Positions 1-7,027 of a stretch of 16,111 nt of DNA are shown here, piece after piece. How positions within the stretch are numbered: position 1 is the stretch's first letter; each line of letters starts with the position of its first letter. Under the pieces are notes generated by a model. That model ran no database searches, was not told where the DNA came from, and worked only from the letters and a program-made list of their open reading frames with translations. The translations under genes and the position numbers were made by a program. Source of the DNA: Burkholderiaceae bacterium. GTDB lineage: Bacteria > Pseudomonadota > Gammaproteobacteria > Burkholderiales > Burkholderiaceae_C. The DNA is taken from assembly GCA_017853735.1 (NCBI GenBank), contig JAFMJA010000033.1, positions 1 to 16,111 on the forward strand, given 5' to 3'.

Positions 1-543
1 CGTAAACTCGAAGTGGCCTTTGCTGTTGTCACGAAATTGCACATCGACATTCCAAACCTTCTGCGTTTTCACTTTTTTCTCGATCTCCTTGCCTGCATAG
101 GCGCCGCCGGCCGCGCCAGCCACTGTGGCCAGGTCGCGACCAATGCCGCCGCCGAGCTGACGTCCCAGCAAGGCGCCCGCCACGCCGCCCGCCACCATGC
201 CCACTGCGCTGCCCTCGCCTTCTTTCTCGGTCACCGACACTGCGGTCACCTTGCCGCAATCGGTGCACGCGGCCAGCGCCTGCTGCTGCCGGGTGGCGGC
301 TGCGGCCTGCTCCTTGGCGGCAGCCAGGGCCCGGTCGTATTCGGACTTGGCATCGCGGCGGCACTGCAACCGGGCTGCCGAGCTGGGTTCATCTGCACAG
401 AGTTTGAGATCGGAGTCATAACGTGACTTGGCCTGCTGGTTGGCCGCTGTCAACTGCTCTTGCGCAGTCTGGGCGTGGCTGACACCTGGCAGGCTAAACA
501 GCACCATGCAGGTGCCCAATGTGGCGAGAAGACGCGATGGCAT
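1..543 (-). CDS. Glycine-zipper 2TM-domain envelope protein (partial, 3' end outside window)
   Basis: The reading frame is open from the ATG at 543 to the window edge (181 codons, no stop), so the C-terminus is missing. A GGAGAG ribosome binding site precedes the ATG. Residues 1-24 form a classic signal peptide ending in VSHA before QTAQ, with no lipobox, so export by signal peptidase I is expected. Residues about 25-100 are rich in Gln, Ala and charged residues and are probably helical; they carry Cys at 49, 61, 93 and 96. Residues about 111-152 are a glycine zipper (repeated GxxxG spacing, for example GMVAGGVAGALLG), as in the SlyB/17-kDa-antigen group. A charged stretch and a beta-like segment (VWNVDVQF) follow. 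Such proteins sit in or on the outer membrane or periplasm, and their exact role is usually unknown. It is divergent from the aldehyde dehydrogenase gene. The family is fairly certain, the function is not. Confidence 0.85.
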   Translation of the reverse strand, partial: MPSRLLATLGTCMVLFSLPGVSHAQTAQEQLTAANQQAKSRYDSDLKLCADEPSSAARLQCRRDAKSEYDRALAAAKEQAAAATRQQQALAACTDCGKVTAVSVTEKEGEGSAVGMVAGGVAGALLGRQLGGGIGRDLATVAGAAGGAYAGKEIEKKVKTQKVWNVDVQFRDNSKGHFEFT

Positions 544-698
544 GATGAAAACTCTCCAGAAAAAGGGTGAAAGACTCAGGCTTTGCTGACAAGATAGGCG
601 ATAGCCACTGGGTCCACAAGCCTGTTGGTCAGTTAAAAAGAGATAATCTGAGCCAGGTCATGCCCTGGGCCTGTTGCGCTTGTTCGGGTTTATTTTTC

Positions 699-704
699 TG
701 GAGA
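699..704 (+). promoter_or_regulatory. Ribosome binding site that fixes the GTG start of the aldehyde dehydrogenase
   Basis: TGGAGA lies six bases before the GTG at 711. An in-frame ATG exists at 567, but it would add 48 residues with no similarity to aldehyde dehydrogenases and has no comparable site. The protein from 711 begins MSYPNIQLLIDGQW, which matches the family's usual N-terminus. Confidence 0.7.
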
Positions 705-710
705 TTTGTT

Positions 711-2150
711 GTGAGTTATCCCAATATTCAATTGCTGATCGATGGCCAGTGGTGCGATGCCGCAGATGGCCGAAGCCTGGCGGTGTTCAACCCCGCCACC
801 GGGAAGGAAATTGGACGCGTTGCCCGTGCTGGCAAAGCCGATCTGGAGCGCGCTCTGGTAGCTGCACAAAAAGGTTTTGAGACCTGGCGCGATATGCCTG
901 CGATCGAGCGTAGCCAGATCATGCGCCGGGCCGCCGCGCTGATGCGCGAGCGGGCTGATGCCAATGCCAGGCTGTTGACCCAGGAGCAGGGCAAGCCCCT
1001 GGCCGAGGCGCGTGCCGAAGCCCTTGCGGCGGCAGACATCATTGAGTGGTTTGCCGATGAAAGCCTGCGTGTTTACGGCCGTATCGTGCCATCGCGCTTC
1101 AATCTGTCCATGCGTCAGATGGTCTTGCGCGATCCAGTCGGTCCGGTGGCTGCCTTCACGCCCTGGAACTTCCCGATCAACCAGGTGGTGCGCAAGCTCG
1201 CCCCCGCATTGGCTGCAGGCTGCTCCATGCTGGTCAAGGCCGCGGAAGAAACCCCGGCCAGCCCGGCAACCCTGATCCAGGCCTTTGTCGATGCCGGCGT
1301 TCCGGCGGGAGTGGTGGGCCTGGTCTATGGTGACCCAGCCGAAATCTCGAGCTTTCTGATTCCTCATCCGGTGATTCGCAAAATCACCTTCACCGGCTCG
1401 ACCCCAGTGGGCAAGCAATTGGCCGCCATGGCCGGCCAGCACATGAAGCGATTGACCATGGAGCTGGGCGGGCATGCCCCCTTCATCGTGGCCGAAGATG
1501 CTGATCTGGCCCTGGCCATCAAGATTGCCGGTGCGGCCAAGTTTCGCAACGCCGGCCAGGTCTGCATTTCTCCCACCCGTTTCCTGGTGCATGAGGGCGT
1601 GGCCGACGAGTTTGCCCAGGGCCTGGCCCAGCGTGCGGCCTCGCTCAAAGTGGGCGATGGCTTGAGTGATGGCACCCAGATGGGGCCGCTGGCCAACCCG
1701 CGTCGTGTGGAGGCCATGCAGAAATTGACCGAAGATGCGGTGCAACGCGGCGCCAAGTTGTTGGCGGGCGGCTCTCGGGGCGCTGGCGATGGAAACTTCT
1801 GGCAACCCACCATCCTCGCCGATGTGCCCCTGGATTCACGCGTGCTCAATGAAGAGCCTTTTGGCCCGATGGCCGCTATTCGCCGGGTGAAAAACCTGGA
1901 CGAAGCGATCGCCGAAGCCAACCGCCTGTCATACGGCCTGGCAGCCTATGCCTTCACCCGCTCCCTGAAGAATGCCGATCTGCTCACCCGGCGGGTGGAG
2001 TCTGGCATGCTATGGATCAATACCCCGGCTATGCCCTCGGCTGAAATGCCCTTCGGCGGCATCAAGGATTCAGGCTATGGCTCCGAGGGCGGCCCCGAGG
2101 CGGTGGAGGCCTATCTCAATGTCCGCTCGGTTGCCGTCATGAACGCCTGA
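711..2150 (+). CDS. NAD(P)-dependent aldehyde dehydrogenase, succinate-semialdehyde dehydrogenase-like
   Basis: This is a 479-residue soluble enzyme of the aldehyde dehydrogenase superfamily, full length for the family. It oxidises an aldehyde to its acid with NAD(P)+. Visible signatures in order are PWNFP at 151-155 (oxyanion Asn153), LVKAAEE with cofactor-binding Lys176, FTGSTPVGK at 227-235, the general base Glu251 in MELGG, the catalytic Cys285 in GQVCISPTR, and EEPFGP further on. The C-terminus, with PFGGIKDSGYG, resembles succinate-semialdehyde and alpha-ketoglutarate-semialdehyde dehydrogenases, but substrate cannot be read from sequence. The GTG start is chosen from the ribosome binding site just upstream. 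It is followed after 45 bases by the VOC gene, so the two may be co-transcribed and could act on one carbonyl compound. The family call is very secure, the substrate is not. Confidence 0.95.
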   Translation: MSYPNIQLLIDGQWCDAADGRSLAVFNPATGKEIGRVARAGKADLERALVAAQKGFETWRDMPAIERSQIMRRAAALMRERADANARLLTQEQGKPLAEARAEALAAADIIEWFADESLRVYGRIVPSRFNLSMRQMVLRDPVGPVAAFTPWNFPINQVVRKLAPALAAGCSMLVKAAEETPASPATLIQAFVDAGVPAGVVGLVYGDPAEISSFLIPHPVIRKITFTGSTPVGKQLAAMAGQHMKRLTMELGGHAPFIVAEDADLALAIKIAGAAKFRNAGQVCISPTRFLVHEGVADEFAQGLAQRAASLKVGDGLSDGTQMGPLANPRRVEAMQKLTEDAVQRGAKLLAGGSRGAGDGNFWQPTILADVPLDSRVLNEEPFGPMAAIRRVKNLDEAIAEANRLSYGLAAYAFTRSLKNADLLTRRVESGMLWINTPAMPSAEMPFGGIKDSGYGSEGGPEAVEAYLNVRSVAVMNA

Positions 2151-2195
2151 TACGGATATGGATCGAGGGCCATTGCCGAGCGCGGAAAGTGCAAC

Positions 2196-2654
2196 ATGAT
2201 TGAATCGCTGAACCATTTTTCCGTTCGCACCACGGATCTGGAAGCCACCCGCAAGTTTTATGAGGATGTGCTCGGTCTGAAGGTTGGGCCCCGGCCCAAC
2301 TTTTCCTTTCCCGGCCTGTGGATGTATGCGGGTGATATGTCCAATCCCTACAACGCGGTGGCCCACATCATCGGCATCGACCCCAAGGACCCGGCCGGGC
2401 TGCGCGGCTATCTGGGTGAGCGGGATCAGAAGACCCTCAAGGGCAGCGGCGCGCTGGACCATGTGGCCTTCTTTGCCAAAGGGCTGAACCAGATGATGGC
2501 CCATCTCAAGTCGCTGGGCATCGAGCCGCGTACGCGCAGCGTGCCCAACCTGGGCCTGCACCAGATCTTTCTTGATGACCCCAACGGCATTGTGATCGAG
2601 CTGAACTATCCCGCGTCGGAAAAAGAGCCCAGCAGCGCGTCGGCCGGCGCCTGA
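2196..2654 (+). CDS. VOC-superfamily (glyoxalase/dioxygenase fold) metalloprotein
   Basis: This 152-residue protein has the two beta-alpha-beta-beta-beta modules of the vicinal oxygen chelate fold: module one starts LNHFSVRTTDLEATRKFY and module two DHVAFFAKGL. Likely metal ligands are His7 and His89 at the module starts, Glu135 in IELNYP near the end, and possibly His57. LHQIFLDDPNGIVIEL at 121-136 is the characteristic final strand pair. Members include glyoxalase I, fosfomycin-resistance enzymes, epimerases and ring-cleavage dioxygenases, and this sequence does not let me choose. A GGAAAG site lies six bases before the ATG. It sits between the aldehyde dehydrogenase and a small membrane protein, which hints at a shared role in aldehyde or ketoaldehyde metabolism (inference only). 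The last ten or so residues are low complexity (Ser/Ala). Confidence 0.88.
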   Translation: MIESLNHFSVRTTDLEATRKFYEDVLGLKVGPRPNFSFPGLWMYAGDMSNPYNAVAHIIGIDPKDPAGLRGYLGERDQKTLKGSGALDHVAFFAKGLNQMMAHLKSLGIEPRTRSVPNLGLHQIFLDDPNGIVIELNYPASEKEPSSASAGA

Positions 2655-2675
2655 GGCCTGAACTGCATCGCAAGC

Positions 2676-3104
2676 ATGAATTGGCGCGCAATGCTGCTCT
2701 GGGTGGGAGGTGCCGTGCTGGTGGCCGCTGCCTGGCGCTCTTACGGCTGGCCCGGTGTGACGCTGGTCACTGGCGGCCTGGTGTTTTGGTTGCTCTTGCA
2801 TTACACCCGTCTGCTGCATGTGCTCAAGCGCGCGGCCAACAGCCCGCTTGGGCATGTGGCCAGCAGCGTCATGCTCAACGCCAAGCTCAAGCCCGGCATG
2901 AGCCTGTTGCATGTGGTGGCCATGACGCGCGCGCTGGGCCAACAGCTCAGCCCCGAAAATGAGCAGCCCGAGTTGTTCCGCTGGACCGACGGAGGCGACT
3001 CCCATGTCACCTGCGAATTTCTCAACGGTCGCCTGGTACGCTGGGAACTGGTTCGCCCCGAAACCGCGCCGGCTCCCAAGTTGCCGCAGCAGGACCAGGC
3101 CTAG
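2676..3104 (+). CDS. Small membrane protein of unknown function, two predicted transmembrane helices
   Basis: I do not recognise a named domain in this 142-residue protein. Residues about 5-22 and 27-43 are two hydrophobic helices separated by a short turn (RSYGWPG), which suggests an inner-membrane hairpin. Residues about 45-142 would be soluble: a basic helix (RLLHVLKRAAN), a segment LNAKLKPGMSLLHVVAMTRALG, then a small beta-rich part (ELFRWTDGGDSHVTCEFLNGR) and a Pro/Gln-rich tail. It starts 21 bases after the VOC gene stop in the same direction, so it is probably in the same transcript. Base composition and codon use look like its neighbours. I judge it a real gene because the frame is uninterrupted, tightly spaced, and gives a coherent membrane-plus-soluble protein. 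Confidence 0.75.
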   Translation: MNWRAMLLWVGGAVLVAAAWRSYGWPGVTLVTGGLVFWLLLHYTRLLHVLKRAANSPLGHVASSVMLNAKLKPGMSLLHVVAMTRALGQQLSPENEQPELFRWTDGGDSHVTCEFLNGRLVRWELVRPETAPAPKLPQQDQA

Positions 3105-3107
3105 CCG

Positions 3108-3113
3108 TAAAAT
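3108..3113 (+). promoter_or_regulatory. Possible -10 element ahead of ilvE
   Basis: TAAAAT, five of six matches to the TATAAT consensus, lies in the short gap before ilvE and begins just after the stop codon of the preceding gene. No good -35 hexamer stands at 16-18 bases upstream, so this may be chance. If real, it would give ilvE its own transcript with a leader of roughly 45 bases. Confidence 0.25.
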
Positions 3114-3165
3114 CAAGCCCTTTTCCGTGTTCACTCTGCCCCTGCCTTGTTAAAGGAATGTTTTC

Positions 3166-4104
3166 ATGAGCCCCCAACCAACCTCGATGTCTGACCGTGA
3201 CGGCAAAATCTGGATGGACGGCGAGATGGTCGACTGGCGTGACGCCAAGATCCATGTGCTGACCCATACCCTGCATTACGGCTGTGGCGCCTTCGAAGGC
3301 GTGCGCGCCTACAACACAGCGGGTGGGACAGCCATCTTCCGCTTGCAGGAGCACACCGAGCGACTGTTCAACAGCGCCAAGATCTTGCGCATGCAGATCC
3401 CCTTTACCAAGGAGCAGGTCAACCAGGCGCAGATCGAGGTGGTGCGCGCCAACAAGCTGGAGAGCTGTTACCTGCGCCCATTGACCTGGATCGGCGACAA
3501 GCGCCTGGGTGTTTCGCCCAAGGGCAACACCATCCACCTGATGGTGGCCGCCTGGGCCTGGGGCGCCTACCTGGGCGAAGAGGGGCTCAAGCGCGGCATC
3601 CGCGTCAAGACCTCCAGCTACACCCGCCACCATGTCAACATCACCATGACCCAGGCCAAGGCGGTCAGCAACTACACCAATTCCATCCTCGCCAATATGG
3701 AGGCCACCGATGACGGCTATGACGAGGCCCTGTTGCTGGACCCCTCGGGCTTTGTCGCCGAGGGCGCTGGAGAGAATATTTTTGTGATCAAAAACGGCGT
3801 GATTTATACCCCGGACCTATCAGCCGGCGCCCTCAATGGCATCACCCGCAACACCGTCTTTCATATCGCCAAAGATCTGGGCCTGGAGATTGTGCAAAAG
3901 CGCATCACCCGTGATGAGGTCTACATCGCCGATGAGGTGTTTTTCACAGGAACGGCTGCGGAAGTCACGCCGATCCGGGAGCTGGACCGGGTTGAGATTG
4001 GTGCCGGCAGCCGGGGACCGATCACCGAAAAAATCCAGAGTGCTTTCTTCGATATCGTCAACGGGCGTAACGCCAACTACGCACACTGGCTGACCAAGGT
4101 TTGA
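3166..4104 (+). CDS. ilvE: Branched-chain amino acid aminotransferase
   Basis: This 312-residue PLP enzyme of fold type IV transfers the amino group between glutamate and the keto acids of leucine, isoleucine and valine, the last step of their synthesis and the first of their breakdown; it is cytosolic. Visible signatures are WMDGEMVDWRDAKIHVLTH at the N-terminus, HYGCGAFEGVRAY at 37-49, the PLP-binding Lys165 in TQAKAVSNY, EGAGENIF at 199-206 with the cofactor-contacting Glu199, and FFTGTAAEVTPI near the C-terminus. Length fits IlvE better than D-amino-acid transaminase. An AAAGGA site lies eight bases before the ATG at 3166; Met8 is a possible alternative start matching shorter homologues. 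Downstream is the CHCC zinc-finger gene, 63 bases away. Confidence 0.96.
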   Translation: MSPQPTSMSDRDGKIWMDGEMVDWRDAKIHVLTHTLHYGCGAFEGVRAYNTAGGTAIFRLQEHTERLFNSAKILRMQIPFTKEQVNQAQIEVVRANKLESCYLRPLTWIGDKRLGVSPKGNTIHLMVAAWAWGAYLGEEGLKRGIRVKTSSYTRHHVNITMTQAKAVSNYTNSILANMEATDDGYDEALLLDPSGFVAEGAGENIFVIKNGVIYTPDLSAGALNGITRNTVFHIAKDLGLEIVQKRITRDEVYIADEVFFTGTAAEVTPIRELDRVEIGAGSRGPITEKIQSAFFDIVNGRNANYAHWLTKV

Positions 4105-4167
4105 TATCTGGCTGGGTTGGGCGCATGTAATGGCCCTATCCCCGGCCCCGCTGGTTAAGGAGCAAGG

Positions 4168-4377
4168 ATGATGAGCAATCAAGAGGTTCAACTGAAAGCC
4201 AGCGAGCTCAATGCCAACGGCGGGGTGTATTGTCCGCGTCCCGAGGCGGGCATGAGGTTGTGGAACAGTCACCCACGTGTCTATCTCGATGTGGCGCACA
4301 GTGGCGAGGCCAAGTGTCCTTATTGCGGGACGGTTTACAGGCTCAAGGCGGGTGAGCACTTCGAAGCCCACCACTGA
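4168..4377 (+). CDS. CHCC-type zinc-finger protein (zf-CHCC family)
   Basis: This 69-residue protein carries a single zinc-binding motif with Cys22 in CPRP, His35 in SHPRVYLD, and Cys50 and Cys53 in CPYCGTVY. That is the full Cys-His-Cys-Cys set of the family that includes the mitochondrial complex I subunit NDUFS6. The bacterial role is not established. Translation may start at either of two adjacent ATG codons (4168 or 4171); an AAGGAGCAAGG stretch lies directly upstream. The gene lies between ilvE and waaF and its last 26 bases overlap the predicted start of waaF, suggesting coupled translation of the two. The family call is confident, the function is unknown. Confidence 0.9.
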   Translation: MMSNQEVQLKASELNANGGVYCPRPEAGMRLWNSHPRVYLDVAHSGEAKCPYCGTVYRLKAGEHFEAHH

Positions 4378-5365
4378 ATCCCTGGTCATTGCGCCCCAAT
4401 GGATTGGGGACGCCGTCATGACTGAACCCCTGTTGCGCCGGCTGGCTGCGCGAGGTGAGCGGCTGACAGTGGGCGCGCTGCCCTGGGTGGCCCCGGTGTA
4501 CCGTGCCATGCCGCAGGTGGACGAGGTGATCGAGTTTCCCTTTGCCCATGGTGGATTGCAACTCAAGGCGCGGCGCGCGCTGGCAAGGGAAATGGCCGGG
4601 CGCTTCGAGGTGGCCTATGTCTGCCCCAATTCCCTCAAGAGCTCCTTGCTGCCCTTTCTCGCCCAGATTCCCAGGCGCATTGGCTATCTGGGCGAGGCCA
4701 GGGTGGGCCTGCTCACCCACCGCCTGAAAAATCCCGCCAAAGGCAGGCGCCCGCCCATGGTGGCGTTTTACTCGGCGCTCAGCGGCGAGGGTGGCATCGA
4801 GTCTGATCAGCCTCGCCTTGCGCTTGCCGCGCTTGAGGTGGATGCGGCGCTGCGCAATCAGGCACTGAGCAAGGATGAATATTATGTGTTCGTGCCGGGT
4901 GCCGAGTATGGCCCAGCCAAGCGCTGGCCCGCATCGCGCTTTGCCGAACTGGCGCGCCTGCTGGACAAGCCAGTGGTCTTGCTCGGTTCGGGCAAGGAAA
5001 TGGCGCTGGCGCAAGAAATTGCGCAGCTGGCCAGCGATGCCGATATCCGCAATCTGGCCGGCGCCACCAGCTTGACCCAGGCCTTTGCCTTGATTGCTGC
5101 GGCCAGGCAGGTGGTGACCAACGACAGCGGGCTGATGCATGTGGCCGCCGCGCTTGGGGTGGCTCAGGTGGCGATCTTCGGCTCTTCCAGCCCACTGCAT
5201 ACCCCGCCGCTGAGCGACAAGGCCCAGGTGGTCTGGCTCAAGAATGACCCGGCCTATCAGCCAGCGCTGGACTGCGCGCCGTGTTATGAGCGCAGCTGCC
5301 CCTTGGGGCATCTGCGCTGCCTGCGGGATATCGATGCCTCCCGGGTGAGGCAGCTGATACCTTGA
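4352..5365 (+). CDS. waaF: ADP-heptose:LPS heptosyltransferase II
   Basis: This 337-residue GT9-family enzyme adds the second heptose to the lipopolysaccharide inner core at the cytoplasmic face of the inner membrane. Seen in order are LVIAPQWIGDAVMTEPLL at 11-28 with the catalytic-type Asp20, the linker region around 100-140, PGAEYGPAKRWP at 182-193, and the nucleotide-sugar-binding segment TNDSGLMHVAAALG at 256-269, followed by FGSSSPLHTPP. The frame is open further upstream, but only the GTG at 4352 gives the family N-terminus. AAGG precedes it with a tight three-base gap, so initiation probably depends on ribosomes finishing the zinc-finger gene, whose stop lies 26 bases inside waaF. The Cys-rich tail (CAPCYERSCPLGH) is common in this group. 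It is the last gene of the plus-strand series. Confidence 0.93.
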   Translation: MSTSKPTTESLVIAPQWIGDAVMTEPLLRRLAARGERLTVGALPWVAPVYRAMPQVDEVIEFPFAHGGLQLKARRALAREMAGRFEVAYVCPNSLKSSLLPFLAQIPRRIGYLGEARVGLLTHRLKNPAKGRRPPMVAFYSALSGEGGIESDQPRLALAALEVDAALRNQALSKDEYYVFVPGAEYGPAKRWPASRFAELARLLDKPVVLLGSGKEMALAQEIAQLASDADIRNLAGATSLTQAFALIAAARQVVTNDSGLMHVAAALGVAQVAIFGSSSPLHTPPLSDKAQVVWLKNDPAYQPALDCAPCYERSCPLGHLRCLRDIDASRVRQLIP

Positions 5366-5395
5366 TGCGGTGGGTGATGGACGGCCTCTGTGGGC

Positions 5396-5422
5396 AAAAA
5401 ATAAGCCACCTTGCGGTGGCTT
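5396..5422 (-). terminator. Rho-independent terminator on the minus strand
   Basis: Read on the minus strand, AAGCCACC, a GCAA loop and GGTGGCTT form a perfect eight-pair stem, followed by TTATTTTTT within three bases. A tetraloop and a T-run this good make it a strong terminator for transcripts coming from the ampG side. On the plus strand the same hairpin lacks a T-run (GAAAGTTT follows), so termination of waaF messages there would be weaker. Confidence 0.85.
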
Positions 5423-5558
5423 GAAAGTTTCATTGGAGACAAATCTGGATTCTTTGTTCAGCTATGGTCTTTGAGTTTGGATGCCGGACTTGAATTCTCT
5501 AATCGCTAGGTTGTGACAGCTTGGTGCCAATTTAAGCGCCCAATACGTAGCGGCCTAT

Positions 5559-5573
5559 CCCCCATTAGGGGGG
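5559..5573. repeat. GC-rich inverted repeat (CCCCC-ATTA-GGGGG)
   Basis: Five C, the spacer ATTA and five or six G form a short perfect inverted repeat in an otherwise unremarkable gap. It could be an operator half-site pair for a dimeric regulator or a small hairpin. No -35/-10 pair that I trust lies on either side, and the nearest downstream gene on either strand is in the wrong place to be its target. Confidence 0.5.
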
Positions 5574-5621
5574 TGCGATCTGACAATTGAAAGTGAAGGT
5601 ATCCGGCCTGCCCAGGACCCG

Positions 5622-6971
5622 TCAGCGGTCTTTGTGCAAGGCGGCCCGTCCCGCCAGCCAGATCAGCAGCAGCACCGGCAGGCCCAGCAGGGCGGTGCTG
5701 ACAAAGAAGTGGCCGTAGCCAAAGGCGTTGACATAGTCGCCCGAGAAGCCGGCCACGAACTTGGGCGCCAGCAGCATCATGGAGCTGAACAGGGCGTACT
5801 GTGTGGCCGAGTAGCTGATATTGGTCAGGCTGGACAGGTAGGCAATGAAGGCCGCCGAGGCAATGCCGGAGGACAGGTTGTCCGCCGAAATCACAAAAAT
5901 GAGCGCACCCAGGTCGTGGCCGCGGGTGTTGAGCCAGGCAAAGAGCAGGTTGGTGGCAGCGCTCAAAATGGCGCCCAGCATCAGCACCCGCATCACCCCC
6001 AGCCGCATGGCCAGTGCGCCACCGATGAATGCGCCCGCCAGGGTCATGACCACCCCGTAAACCTTGGTCACCGCCGCGACTTCGTCCTTGCTGTAGCCCA
6101 TGTCCACATAAAAGGGGTTGGCCATGATGCCCATCACCACATCGCTGATGCGGTAGACCGCAATCAGCGCCAGGATCAGGGCGGCCTGCCAGCGATAACG
6201 GCGCAAAAAGTCGGCAAAGGGTTCGACCAGGGCCTCGCGCAGCCACGCGTTCAGGCTGCGTGCCGCGGGCAGCGCGCGCCGGGCCGGCTCGGGCGAGAGC
6301 AATACGGTCAAGACACCCAGCAGCATGCTGGCGGCCATCACCAGGTAGGCGCTGGCCCAGGCAGCCTGCTGATAGCCGCTTGTCACGCCGGTTTCAGCGC
6401 GGGCAGCCAGCCACAGCACCCCGGCGCCGGCCCAGATCATGGCCAGCCGATAACCGGTCTGGTAGGCCGCCGCCAGCGCAGCCTGCCGCTCGGGCCCGGC
6501 CGACTCGATGCGATAGGCGTCCAGCGCGATATCCTGAGTGGCCGAACCAAAGGCGACCAGCAGCGCACACCAGACCAGCGGCTCCAGGCCGTGGCGCGGA
6601 TCCATCAAGGCCATGCCGGCCAATCCCAGCATGATCGAGAGCTGAGACAAAATCAGCCAGCTGCGCCGGCGCCCCATCCGGGCGGTCAGCAGGGGCAGGG
6701 GTAGCCTGTCCACCAGGGGCGCCCAGGCCCATTTGAAGGCGTAGGCCAGACCCACCCAGCTCAGGTAGCCGATGGTGCTGCGGTCGATGCCGGCCTCGCG
6801 CAGTCGAAAGCTCAGCGTGCCCAGCACCAGCAGCAGGGGCAGGCCGGCGGAAAAGCCCAGCGCCAGCATGCGCAGGGTGGGCGCTTCCAGGTACACCGCC
6901 AGAGTCTGACGCCAGCTGGGCGCACTGGCGGGGGGCTTGATTGCGGGCGTATCGGCAGCATCTGGGCTCAT
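5622..6971 (-). CDS. ampG: AmpG-like MFS permease (muropeptide transporter family)
   Basis: This 449-residue polytopic inner-membrane protein has about 12 hydrophobic segments. Family-like pieces are LGFSAGLPLLLVLGTLSFRL in the first helix, the amphipathic linker REAGIDRSTIGYLSW, FKWAWAPLVDRLPLP, the short cytoplasmic basic loop MGRRRSWL, and FGSATQDIALDAYRIE. AmpG imports anhydro-muropeptides released from peptidoglycan for recycling, and in some bacteria this feeds beta-lactamase induction. Transport of the same substrate here is inferred from family. The ATG at 6971 gives the best N-terminus, although no ribosome binding site precedes it; an in-frame TTG at 7010 would add 13 residues. The gene is divergent from the M48 protease with 56 bases between the starts. 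No amidase or beta-lactamase gene is nearby. Confidence 0.88.
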   Translation of the reverse strand: MSPDAADTPAIKPPASAPSWRQTLAVYLEAPTLRMLALGFSAGLPLLLVLGTLSFRLREAGIDRSTIGYLSWVGLAYAFKWAWAPLVDRLPLPLLTARMGRRRSWLILSQLSIMLGLAGMALMDPRHGLEPLVWCALLVAFGSATQDIALDAYRIESAGPERQAALAAAYQTGYRLAMIWAGAGVLWLAARAETGVTSGYQQAAWASAYLVMAASMLLGVLTVLLSPEPARRALPAARSLNAWLREALVEPFADFLRRYRWQAALILALIAVYRISDVVMGIMANPFYVDMGYSKDEVAAVTKVYGVVMTLAGAFIGGALAMRLGVMRVLMLGAILSAATNLLFAWLNTRGHDLGALIFVISADNLSSGIASAAFIAYLSSLTNISYSATQYALFSSMMLLAPKFVAGFSGDYVNAFGYGHFFVSTALLGLPVLLLIWLAGRAALHKDR

Positions 6972-7027
6972 GGAGGAATAATACGCGGGGTGCGGGCAGC
7001 CCTGCTGCAAGCGGCAAGGATCAAGCG

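Larger units (their letters stand above)
5366..5621. other. Non-coding gap between convergent waaF and ampG
   Basis: These 256 bases carry no reading frame that I can support in any frame. Composition is visibly more AT-rich between about 5423 and 5540 than in the flanking genes. The gap holds a hairpin with an A-run on its left side (a minus-strand terminator), a GC-rich inverted repeat at 5559-5573, and a smaller near-palindrome TTGGTGCCAA at 5521-5530. No tRNA is visible. It could be a small-RNA locus on the minus strand or the remains of a lost gene with its promoter and terminator. Confidence 0.6.

Noticed and set aside
625..647. TTGGTC and GATAAT as a promoter for the aldehyde dehydrogenase
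   Set aside because: The hexamers are only 11 bases apart, far from the usual 16-18.
567..710. N-terminal extension of the aldehyde dehydrogenase from the ATG at 567
   Set aside because: The extra 48 residues do not resemble the family, and a good ribosome binding site serves the GTG at 711.
690..1805. 371-codon open frame on the minus strand opposite the aldehyde dehydrogenase
   Set aside because: Low-complexity Gly/His/Gln/Arg sequence with no recognisable motif; a shadow of the sense gene, which has all catalytic residues.
2070..3134. 354-codon minus-strand open frame spanning the VOC and membrane-protein genes
   Set aside because: It runs antisense to two well-spaced sense genes and has no signature; an effect of high GC content.
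5403..5540. Short peptide or tRNA in the waaF-ampG gap
   Set aside because: Stops interrupt every frame within a few dozen codons, no ribosome binding site leads into a sensible start, and no T-loop or acceptor pairing of a tRNA is visible.
5634..6704. 356-codon plus-strand frame opposite ampG
   Set aside because: Gln/Gly/His-rich with no family features, while the minus strand encodes a coherent 12-helix permease.
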